From Heloderma charlesbogerti (Eukaryota > Chordata > Lepidosauria > Squamata > Helodermatidae): a stretch of 64,000 nt of DNA. The notes beneath the pieces were generated by a model. It was not told where the DNA came from and made no database searches. It saw only the letters and a program-made list of their open reading frames with translations. This document shows positions 31,596-40,770 of the stretch, in pieces. Within the stretch, counting starts at the first letter, position 1. Each line of letters opens with the position of its first letter. The stretch is taken from NCBI GenBank assembly GCA_026122225.1, contig JANEZZ010000467.1, forward strand, positions 62,001 to 126,000, given 5' to 3'. The position numbers were made by a program, and so were the translations under genes.

Positions 31596-32335
31596 AGATC
31601 CAGTTGACTGAAATCTCTTTGTCCAGACAAGCAGCTATTGTCGTTCCCACAAGTTAATGTCATTTCTTATTACATGGCAACTGAAAAATTACTCAAGGGA
31701 GTAAATCCTAGTGACTGTATTTTTTTTTCTTACTTACCAGTATCGATCCACAAATTTAACACTAAAATTGTATTAGAATGTCTACATCATAGATTGGCAG
31801 TTATAATAATCATTCCCTTTCCCCCACAAAATCCTAGGAACCATCCTTTAGTCAGAGGGTTAAGAGTCTCAAATAGAGAGTTCTCAACATTTCACTAAAT
31901 TACAATTCCCAGGATTCTTTGAGGGAAGCCATGTCAGTTCAATTGGCATAAAACCAGTATCAGTTTATGATACAGTCTAATCATTATTGTAATGTCATTG
32001 GGCCAGTTTAGTCATGGAGGTTGCATGTGGTGGAGCAGAGGACCCATTCCCCTCCACCTGCCCCGGCCCCCGCTGCTTTCTTTTCATGAGGTTCCAAATA
32101 CATTCTTGCAAGGCTCTGCACCATGTCTCTACCCCTGTGGTGGGAAAAGCAGCCTGAAGGATAATCTGGAGTGGGGAAATGGCCAGCGGGAAAGTATTAA
32201 GCATTCCCGGCCCTTCTGCTTTTCAAAATGATTATATTTGTTATAATCAGCCAAAATAAGCAGCTACTGTCCAAACGTACAACCTTTTATTACAGCATAA
32301 GTGCAACATGGAACAAGTTAAGATATTCAAGACTC
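31596..32335. other. No gene; insertion site of the ERV at its right end
   Basis: AT-rich with chance frames only. Confidence 0.4.
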
Positions 32336-32339
32336 ATTG

Positions 32340-32776
32340 TGTTAGATAAAAAGTTCTTGCTTTCGGTTGAAAGAAAGGATGCCAGGCAGGCAGCAGTGAA
32401 TCCAACACTATTTTATTAGTCGTTTTGCGAAACGGGTACAGAGCAGTCTGGACCCCGAGCTAAGCATGCATAAGTCTTTTTATACCTCCGCCCCCTATAC
32501 ATTTTTGCTAGTGATAAGACATTTTAACTGACTAAGCTACTAGCTGACACAGCAGAAGCGTGACCTGCAGATGTACAATGAGATAATGTCGGCATGTTTA
32601 TTTGTGTGATTATGCTTATGTGACTGTCTTAACCATGTTTTACGACTTCCCTTTTTAACAGATGTACACTGCCACTGGACATGTGTGTCCAGTGGGCTCA
32701 GTAGTTATGACTAATAGCTCAAAGGTCTAGCAAAGAGCTGACAGCCAAAGAATAAGAGGACAGTCTTTTTCTAACA
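32340..32776 (-). repeat. 3' LTR of the ERV
   Basis: 437 bp. In transcription sense it starts TGTTAGAAAAAGAC and ends TCTAACA, perfect short inverted ends. A TATA-like box is at 32478-32484 and an AATAAA poly(A) signal at 32412-32417, in the right order for U3-R-U5. Confidence 0.92.
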
Positions 32777-32790
32777 ATTCCCTCCTTTAA
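32777..32790 (-). other. Polypurine tract
   Basis: On the minus strand the run AAAGGAGGGAAT directly abuts the LTR start. It is the primer site for plus-strand DNA in reverse transcription. Confidence 0.88.
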
Positions 32791-32880
32791 GTCTTTACTC
32801 ATGTCTTAAAGCATTTTAGAACGGAGTTTCTTTATCAGAACAATAAAGCAAGAGCATCTGTTTTGACAAAGCAGTTTCAA

Positions 32881-33720
32881 TTAATCACTGGCACAGGGAA
32901 TAATGCAACAACCAAATAATACTAAAACTCCTACCACCACTACAAGCGAAATAAGGATTGAGGCTAGGTGTTTCCATTTTCCAAACCATCTCTCTAACCA
33001 GGCGGTCACGGGGTTGTTAATTCCTGAATTCTCGGCTAATTCTTCGGACAAGGCGGTGAGGCCCCGCAAAGCCCTTGTTACCGTGCCGTCTGGGGCAGTG
33101 TTGTTAGGGATGAAGGTGCAACATCGTCCACCTAGCATGACACAAACCCCTCCTTTTTCTGCTAACATCATATCAAGAACACGCCGATTTTCCCAGGCCA
33201 TTTGGCTGGTGGCATCTAACTGCTCAGCCAATCCTTTTACAGCATCTCGGGTATAGTTTATAAACCTCTGTTGATTATAATAAATGTAATTGATCCAATC
33301 TACATTTTTGTTAATAGTCACCCACCAAAACAGGGTAGATTCAAATCCTGCAGCAATTTGATTTCTTCCTTTGTACTCATCTGGCACTCCCCTTGGTACT
33401 CCTATGGAGTCAATGTATATTCGATCATCAAAAGGGGTTACTGATCGTTTCTGCCGGGGTTGGCTAGTCCTCTCTGCTGGATGATATGCAATTGAAAAGG
33501 GGACTGCCAACCGAACTAACCCACAAGCTCCGGACCAATTGGAGGGCAACACCTCATACAACTCTAGACCCCCACAGTGCCACCAGATATCAGCTCGTGG
33601 GATTGAAAGGGAATTATTCCTAAAGCGGGTGGAATTAACACATCTTATTTTACTCGTCAGGTTCCCTATGCGCTCCTCTGTGTCTGCAAGGTTTTGGTGT
33701 ATGCATCCGGTATGGTTTCT
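32881..33720 (-). pseudogene. env: Retroviral env, C-terminal SU and complete TM, gamma type
   Basis: The env protein would mediate receptor binding (SU) and membrane fusion (TM). The minus-strand frame is open without a stop from the BovB junction (about 33720) to the stop at 32881, about 279 codons. Features in order are SU C-terminus with Cys-rich text, a furin-type cleavage site RQKR near 33452, TM with a heptad-repeat region, and an immunosuppressive-type segment leading to CVMLGGRCC (CX6CC, the gamma-type SU-TM bond motif). A hydrophobic membrane span near 32905-32960 follows, and a very short tail. The SU N-terminus, signal peptide and start codon are lost at the BovB junction, so it is a partial gene. 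The Met at 33561 is internal. Confidence 0.9.
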
Positions 33721-33721
33721 T

Positions 33722-35400
33722 CAACGTTTTGTGCAAAGACGGGCATGATAAAGGACAAAGAAGGCAGGGACCTAACAGAAGCAGATGAGATTAAGAAGAG
33801 GTGGCAAGAATACACAGAAGAACTATACAGGAAAGATCTGACTGTCCCTGATAGCCATGATAGTGCAGTCACTGAACTTGAGCCGGACATCCTAGAGAGT
33901 GAAGTCAAGTGGGCCTTAGGAAGCATTACTAACAACAAAGCTAGCGGAGATGACAGTATTCCAGCCGAGCTATTTAAAATCCTAAAAGATGATGCTGTTA
34001 AAGTGCTGCATTCAATATGCCAACAAATCTGGAACACTCAACAGTGGCCACAAGACTGGAAAAGGTCAGTTTACATTCCAATTCCAAAGAAGGGCAACGC
34101 CAAAGAGTGTTCAAACTACCGCACAATTGCGCTCATTTCACATGCCAGCAAGGTGATGCTCAAAATCCTACAAGCTATGCTTCAGCAGTATGCGAACCGA
34201 GAACTACCGGAAGTACAAGCTGGGTTTAGAAGAGGCAGAGGAACTAGAGATCAAATCGCCAACATTCGCTGCATCATGGAGAAAGCAAGAGAATTCCAGA
34301 AAAACGTCTATTTCTGCTTCATTGACTACGCTAAAGCCTTTGATTGTGTGGATCACAACAAACTGTGGCAAATTCTTAAAGTGATGGGAGTACCAGACCA
34401 CCTTACCTGTCTCCTGAGAAACCTGTACGAGGGTCAAGAAGCAACAGTAAGAACCAGACATGGAACAACCGATTGGTTCAAAATTGGGAAAGGAGTACGA
34501 CAAGGCTGCATATTGTCACCCTGCTTATTTAACTTATATGCAGAGTACATCATGAGAAATGCCAGGTTGGATGAATCAGAGGTCGGAATTAAGATTGCTG
34601 GGAGAATTATCAACAACCTCCGATATGCAGACGATACCACCCTAATGGCAGAAAGCGAAGAGGATCTCAAGAGCCTCTTGTTGAGGGTGAAAGAGGAGAG
34701 TGCAAAAGCTGGTTTGAAACTCAACATTAAAAAAACTAAGATCATGGCATCTGGCCCCATCACTTCCTGGCATATAGAAGGGGAAGAAATGGAAGCAGTG
34801 ACAGATTTTATTTTCTTGGGCTCCAAGATCACCGCAGACGGTGACTGTAGCCATGAAATTAAAAGACGCTTGCTCCTTGGGAGGAAAGCTATGGCCAACC
34901 TAGACAGCATAGTAAGAAGCAGAGACATCACCTTGCCGACAAAGGTCCGTCTAATCAAAGATATGGTTTTCCCAGTAGTAATGTATGGCTGTGAGAGCTG
35001 GACTATAAGGAAGGCTGAGCGCCGAAGAATTGATGCTTTCGAACTGTGGTGCTGGAGAAGACTCTTACGAGTCCCCTGGACTGCAAGGAGGTCAAATCAG
35101 TCCATCCTAAAGGAAATGAGTGCTCATTGGAAGGACAGATAATGAAGCTGAAGCTCCAATATTTTGGCCACCTAATGCGAAGAGAAAACTCCCTGGAAAA
35201 GACCCTGATGCTGGGAAAGACTGAAGGCAAAAGGAGAAGGGGACGGCAGAGGATGAGATGGCTAGATAGCATCACGGATGCAATGAATATGAACTTGAGC
35301 ACGCTCCGGAAGAGAGCGCAGGACAGGAAGGCCTGGCGTGCTATGGTCCATGTGGTCACGAAGAGTCGGACACGACTGAACGACTGAACAACAACAACAA
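33722..35400 (+). mobile_element. BovB LINE, 5'-truncated, within the ERV
   Basis: 1.68 kb, beginning where BovB at 42301 reads ACGTTTTGTACAAAGACGGG and ending in the ACA-repeat tail, immediately next to the 5' LTR fragment. No target duplication flanks it: the left neighbour is env and the right neighbour is LTR U3. Confidence 0.92.
33723..35388 (+). pseudogene. BovB reverse transcriptase, one frameshift
   Basis: The frame runs open to 35142 (482 codons counting the chance Met at 33694 in env sequence). It includes the finger and palm motifs FCFIDYAKAFDCVDHNKLWQ, GVRQGCILSPCLFNLYAEYI and the catalytic RYADDTTLMAES. A small deletion near 35117 (the INPDC stretch is missing compared with 531-545) shifts the frame. 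The C-terminus continues at 35140-35388 to KSRTRLND. The endonuclease domain is absent through 5' truncation, so the copy cannot be autonomous even though the catalytic residues are kept. Confidence 0.93.
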
Positions 35401-35510
35401 CACTGCCACTGGACATGTGTGTTCGGTGGGCTCAATAGTTATGACTAATAGCTCAAAGGTCTAGCAAAGAGCTGACAGCCAAAGAATAAGAGGATAGTCT
35501 TTTTCTAACA
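35401..35510 (-). repeat. 5' LTR fragment (start of U3)
   Basis: This matches 32667-32776 with 4 differences in 110 bases. It is the only surviving part of the 5' LTR and is followed by ATTG, the target duplication. Confidence 0.92.
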
Positions 35511-35514
35511 ATTG

Positions 35515-36017
35515 GGCCCCAAGAAATTGGGAACAATATGAAGATGCCTGTCTCATCATCAGGGTATCATTTTTCTTTGAATAAGGATGTCAGAGAAAAC
35601 TGTCATAAGATGATGACAGGATGGTGCATCATTCCAGTAAGGATTTATAAAATGAACAATGCTTACAGCCCAATGTGCTTCAGATCCCCCAAAGTGAGGT
35701 GACTTTTACCATATGCAGTGGCCATGGCCATTTCTTAAAGAATATAGGAAGGAAATTAAAATATCAATGGAGCAGAAAGAGCAGGGGTGCACAGGGAGGA
35801 CAGCTATCTAGGCCGTGGTGGGGCTTCAGCCTGACAGCGGGAACATGGAAGAGTGTAGCACCTGGAGGGCCTTACCAGAAGCCTTAGTAGCGTGTTTGCA
35901 GGAGCCTCGCAGCAGCCTTAGCACCATCCTTGGCCTCAGTAGCAGCCTTATTAAGAGCAGTGGTCAGCCCTTGCTGAGTCCTCCATGGCTGGGGAGGCCT
36001 GCAGTGGGCATTAAGGG
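35515..36017. other. No gene seen
   Basis: Host flank between two insertions, with chance frames only. Confidence 0.4.
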
Positions 36018-36970
36018 GGTCAAGCTAGGGTTGGCGGAGAATTTCTCCCCGAAACTTCGGGGGGCCGAGCGCCAACATGTTCGGCCCCCCGAACAAGTTT
36101 CGGGGAGAAATCCTCCGAACCCCCCCCGCACCCTGCACCCCCCCCGGGACGGGACTTTCCTTCACCGAATGTCCCTCCCGGTGGCTGGTCCGGCCGGCGG
36201 TTCGGCGGGTGTTCGAGCGAGGCGGGAGCGGCAGCCGGTCTTTCGACCGGCTGCCGCCGCCGCCATTGCAATGAAAGAAAAAAAAAAAACGCCCCCTGAT
36301 AGGCTACGTGACGATTCACGTAGCCTATCACGGCTAGATTTGCAAAGTCAGCCGTGATAGGCTACGTGAATCGTCATGTAGCCTATCACGGGTCACTTTA
36401 AAAAAAAAAAAAAGTGTGTACGGATAATGGCGGCCCCCATAGGGAGCCGCCATTCCCCTTCCTTATTTGGTCGCTGTAGTCTACGTAAAGATTTACGTAG
36501 ACTACGGCGAAAATAAGGGCAACGCTATTTGCGTTGCCCTTATTTGGTCGCCGTAGTCTACGTAAACATTTACGTAGACTACAGCGACTAAATAAGGAAC
36601 ACGAATGGCGGCTCCCTATGGGGGCCGCCATTAGCGTACGCGCTTTTTTTTTTTTTTTTAAGTCACCCGTGATAGGCTGCGTGACGATTCACGTAGCCTA
36701 TCACGGCTGACTTTGCAGATCTAGCCGTGATAGGCTACGTGAATCGTCACGTAGCCTATCAGGGGGCGTCTTTTTTTTTTTTTTTAACTTTCGCGTTCGC
36801 GGCCAGGCGAGGCAGGAAGCCTCCTCCCCGGCCTGAATTTCGGCCGGGGCGAGGCGGGAAGCCTCCCCCCCCGGCCTGAACTTCGCGGGGGGACCAGTGA
36901 AGCGCCTCCCCCCCACCGCGAACATCCTTCGAGGACAGGTAAGTGACTTTCGTCCACCCCTAGGTCAAGC
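36018..36970. mobile_element. Palindromic hAT-type element with 8-bp target duplication
   Basis: The element is 36026-36962, ends TAGGGTTGG and CCACCCCTA, flanked by perfect GGTCAAGC at 36018-36025 and 36963-36970. The core, about 36275-36785, is one large palindrome centred near 36528, with A-run and T-run edges. It contains four smaller palindromes of about 45 bp: two of the CGTGATAGGCTACGTGA type and two of the GTAGTCTACGTAAA type. The right subterminal region, reversed, shares AAGTCACTTACCT and GCGGTGGGGGG words with the left end of 50170-50809. No coding capacity; it must rely on a hAT transposase elsewhere. Confidence 0.9.
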
Positions 36971-37044
36971 CTAGCAAAGGTGTAAGAGAAGGATACCAGA
37001 AACAGCTCTGTTGTAGATCCTAGGCCTTGCCTTGCAGGTCACCA

Positions 37045-37218
37045 CACAGTGACTGGGTTCACATGACACGACAACCCATCATGGGTAACTAGCCGAACCC
37101 AGACTGCATTCCACAGAGCATCTTATTGTTGGGAAACAAACCTCACTGACAACCCCTGGATTGCTCTAGGGGTTATCTCACCCATGATGGGTTGGCATGT
37201 CGTCCAAACCCTGGAGAG
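37045..37218. mobile_element. Small palindromic MITE
   Basis: The left CGACAACCCATCATGGGT pairs with the right ACCCATGATGGGTTGGCATG; the outer GGGTTCACATGACACGAC pairs with GTCGTCCAAACCC. Related words occur at 1345-1690. Confidence 0.65.
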
Positions 37219-38467
37219 TGATTTTATCGTAGGTTGCTGCAATCGGGTATGGAGCTGCTCAGCAAGAGTGGCATAAAACCCCTGCTGCTCTTCGTGTTCT
37301 TGCCCATGCCGCACTGACAGCCCTGCCACCAATGCCCAAATGGTGGAGGGGCTGTCAGTTCTTTGCCAACCCCTTTAAAAAATGCTTAACGAAAATTGCA
37401 CAAATGTGATTGTTGTCGTTGTTGTTACTATTATTATTATTGCACAGGTGCGCTCTTATGGCTGTCTGATATATGTAGCCTCACCTTATCTATGTCCTTG
37501 TATGTTTCAGCAGTCAATGGGTGCACTGAAGTCAGAGAAGTAGGTGCACCAAATGCGGGGTGGGGGGATATCTCGGACTTGGCAAGGTTATCCTCTCGCT
37601 TTTAAGCATTGAACTGACACTTGCCAGTGTCCTCTTCTCATTCAACACTTCCCCCTGTCTCCAGCAAGTCCAGAAAGGGGATATCTTGCCTCCCCCTACC
37701 CTTTTCATGACTCCTTTTCGGAGCAATTGCTGCTGTAACTGCAGCGGTAACTGCTCTGTTCACCAAGTTTTAAAAAAAATTCTTGATGTCACTCTTGTGC
37801 AATTCTGCAGGTGTGACTGACAGCTGTTGGGGACTCATGCTAAAGTCCACCCAGTTTGATTCCTCTTCTTTTATTTTCTTTTGTTGAATATATTTTTATT
37901 TATTTTATCTTTATAAATGAAACAAACAATACCAAAAATACCAACAACCTGATCAATACTACAATTTCCCAGCAATACAATATTCTAATGAGGATACCGC
38001 AATAACAAAAAGAAAAGGAACAGGAAAAAAAAGGGAAAGAAAGGAGGAAAGGAAGTAGAGAAAAAGAAAAAAAAATTATTTCCCCTTCCCTGCCCCTCTC
38101 CCTCCCCTTTAAAGGATTAAGTTTAAACTCCAATACCCCCCAGCCTTCGATGCCATTCTATTTCAAAAACTATATCTATAACCTTAACAATCTTACAGTT
38201 TAATAAACAACCTTACATTTCAACATCATATCATCAATTTTATATCAAAGAAACAGGTCTCCAGTTCATTCCCAGTAGCCTATATTAATAATAATAGTAA
38301 TAGTAATAGTAGTAATAGTAGTAGTAATAATAATAATAAAGAAATATAGTGTTATGTAATAATAAAACTTAAAATAAACCTTCAACAATCAGTACTATAT
38401 AGAGAGCCTAGCTCCCGTAAGGACCGATACTATGTACTATGTACCTGGGTGATGTGCAGAAAAGGGG
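37219..38467. other. No gene; simple-sequence stretches
   Basis: Purine-rich A/G run on plus at 37995-38080 and ATA/TAG triplet runs at 38282-38340. The rest is AT-rich without features. Confidence 0.5.
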
Positions 38468-38716
38468 ATGTTGCTGACCCATCATGGGAAGCGTGCGACA
38501 TCTCACATTACAGGCACCACAGAGCAATGGAGTCTTGAGCCCCTACAGTGCACACAGTCAGTGGGGACTCAGACTGACAACACTGACAGTGCCACACAGA
38601 CCACATCTGTGGAGGACATCCTGCAGTCTGCGGAGCGATACCACTGTGCCTTGAACCATAACTTCAAGCGCCTGGCCTGGTTTTTGGAGGAGGGCTGTGT
38701 TGTTCACACGCAATAA
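38468..38716 (+). CDS. Unrecognised 82-codon open frame
   Basis: A short frame whose middle (SVGTQTDNTDSATQTTSVED) and end (ILQSAERYHCALNHNFKRLA) have the low-complexity linker and helical look of the C-terminal part of SANT-type transposon partner proteins. I cannot name it. It has no start context and no flanking exons that I can support, so it is more likely a fragment of a transposon gene than a host gene. Confidence 0.25.
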   Translation: MLLTHHGKRATSHITGTTEQWSLEPLQCTQSVGTQTDNTDSATQTTSVEDILQSAERYHCALNHNFKRLAWFLEEGCVVHTQ

Positions 38717-38976
38717 AGTAAGACTGGCAGAAACTTCCTTTCCCCTCTCACAGTTCACTCTGTCCAAAGGAGAACTCCATGACCCGGAGGAGTGGTGCAG
38801 GCTCTTCAAGCTCTAGGGCAACATGACCTGCACAGGGTGTGTGTGTTGCGGGGTGGGGTGTGTGTCCATTCCTTGGATATAGTTGTAGTATGAAAGAAGC
38901 ATGTGAAGGAAACATGTGTATTTGTTGTTGATTAAATTGTTTTTTCAACAGCATGGCCTCTTCATCCTTTTTTTCT

Positions 38977-39152
38977 AGGTTGTGGGCACCCTTTTATGGC
39001 CTGAGAAATTTATTCTCAGATATGGAAATTTTGAGTAACCGTATTTTAGATTACATATTAACCTCTCTTTGTTGTTCATTATTCAGTTGATGTTACTTTC
39101 AGTTTCATTCTGAGTTTCCAGTAACCTTCATTATATAATAGGCAATAAACAG
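38977..39152. repeat. Dispersed repeat, copy 2
   Basis: Matches 31425-31595 (TTTTATGGCCTGAGAAATTT, TTACTTTCAGTTTCATTCTG, AGGCAATAAACA). Confidence 0.8.
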
Positions 39153-39539
39153 AGTCCATGTTATCTGAGGGTCAAAGTAGCCATAATGGCATCAGACCCG
39201 TGTCTTAGAATGTAGGCTATGGCGAAAAGGGGAACTGTTATTTTTATTGGAGTTCAGATTATATTTGTTCTGGGATAAATTGTACCGATGGTTGAACTGA
39301 ATTGTGATTGGGCTTCTTTGGTGAGTTGGGATTAGGCAGTTGCTTCTAAGAGCAGTTATAAAAGTTGGGGCTCAAAGAGCAGTTAGGAGAGTTGGGTTGG
39401 AAGCTGTTTTTTAAAAGGAGAGCTATCTTTGTGTGTGCTGGTTTTATTGTTTTACTTGGCTTTGGAAGAATGTGAACTGATACTATTACTTAATAAGAAA
39501 ATAAACATATTGTTACAGTATAGCTTAGTGGAGGTCAAG

Positions 39540-39875
39540 GGAAGAAAGAAAAAGCCGGACCCATGAAATAAAAAATGGATCCTGTTGATTTTACATGATT
39601 TTTACAGGATACCCCTAAAACCACCATCCAATCACGGATCACCTCTGCCTCCACAGAGTGAACCTTGAAAATCACAGGTGTGATGCTTTTTGGTGCTGCC
39701 ACAGTGCAAAAATATGGATCCAAGGCACAGATCCAAATGGATTCTCATGATTTTTGCAGTGGATACCATAAAAAGCATGAACAAATCACAAATCATATCT
39801 ATGGCCAGGGATTGGTCCAGAAAAGCCATGGATCTAGCGATCACTGCAATGCCATGACACAAAAACAATGATCTG
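39540..39875. repeat. Internally repetitive repeat related to 27850-28145
   Basis: The words GGATCC, CATGATTTTTAC/GC, AATCACAG and CCATGAAAT recur both within this stretch and at 27850-28145. Degenerate units of about 130-150 bp are likely. Non-coding. Confidence 0.55.
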
Positions 39876-40039
39876 AGCACATCTATTTTTTATATCAAAC
39901 TGCAACCACCAGACTTCCACCCTCTGGCAAAACTGACACATGTTCGGGATGCCAGTCCCTGCACCAATTGTTGCTGTCCCAGACAGAAAAACAGAGCTGG
40001 CAGGTATGGAACAGCATCAGACAAAACTGGAGAGCATCC

Positions 40040-40170
40040 AAAATAACCTGATGAAAAAGAGAGAACAAGTCTCAGGATGTAGGAAAATAAAATGTTATTC
40101 TTCAAAGTAGCCCAGGCGGGATTCAGCTTTATTTTCCTACATCCTGAGACTTATTCTCTTTTTTTTCATC
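40040..40170. repeat. Foldback with about 45-bp arms
   Basis: CCTGATGAAAAAGAGAGAAC and GTCTCAGGATGTAGGAAAAT on the left are reversed at 40128-40172 (ATTTTCCTACATCCTGAGAC, TTCTCTTTTTTTTCATCAG). The loop is about 40 bases. Confidence 0.85.
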
Positions 40171-40770
40171 AGATGAATGGCATAGCTACAGACATCTGGG
40201 GAATTGACTGGATTTGTTAATAGAGATAACCAACATTACCACTTGATCAGGCCCCCTACCTTTAGCACACACTGGAATCCATGGCAGAAAAAAAATCTCA
40301 CCACGCTTTTGTCAGTATAGACAACTTTGCATATTGAGGATGAAAAACCTGAATGCTTGGTGAGCTAGGCTGTATTTCCACCAGTGATTTACTCCATCCT
40401 GGCTGCATGGTGAGGTCTCTGTGTTTCCATGACATTGTGGCCATTCAGCATCAGCCCTGCATTTTAACAGAGAAAAACTGCTTCTTCTGAGACTGGTTAT
40501 AGTCCTACTTTTCCAGCTTATTTTGGCTCCATTACTGACCTGCTTCCACAAGTGCACTGGGTTCGGTATCATAGTCCTGCCCATGGGGCATGTAGCCTGG
40601 CCTTTGTGGGTGTGTCGCTCTGACCTCAGTGACCCAACCCTTTCCCTCCCTGTTTTCCAGAAGTTTCATTCAGATAGTCATCTGTCTTGGGGCACTATTA
40701 ATTATAATCCAGTGCTGCTCTGTCCATGGGCTGCATCTATGACCTTTGATTAAGGTATACATCTAAAATC
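40171..40770. other. No gene seen
   Basis: Chance frames only. Confidence 0.4.

Larger units (their letters stand above)
32336..35514 (-). mobile_element. Endogenous retrovirus remnant, minus strand, with BovB replacing its 5' interior
   Basis: The outer limits are given by the 4-bp duplication ATTG at 32336-32339 and 35511-35514, as made by gammaretrovirus-like integrases. Inside are a complete 3' LTR, a polypurine tract, and the last part of env. A BovB copy (33722-35400) and only the first 110 bp of the 5' LTR follow. The gag, pol and most of the SU-coding region are missing, as is the primer-binding site. The two LTR stretches differ at 4 of 110 positions. Confidence 0.9.

Noticed and set aside
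32881..33561. Domesticated syncytin-like host gene
   Set aside because: The ORF lacks its start, signal peptide and most of SU because of the BovB junction. An open frame alone in a fairly young ERV is not evidence of capture.
36280..36780. Regular palindromic units resembling a CRISPR array
   Set aside because: Units are perfect palindromes arranged symmetrically, with no unique equal-length spacers, inside an element with target duplications in a vertebrate genome.
36100..36960. CpG-rich island that might mark a promoter
   Set aside because: The GC-rich text is bounded exactly by the ends of a hAT element and is shared with another copy. No gene follows.
38468..38716. Possible host exon
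   Set aside because: No splice sites or neighbours that I can defend. Listed only as a low-confidence unrecognised frame.
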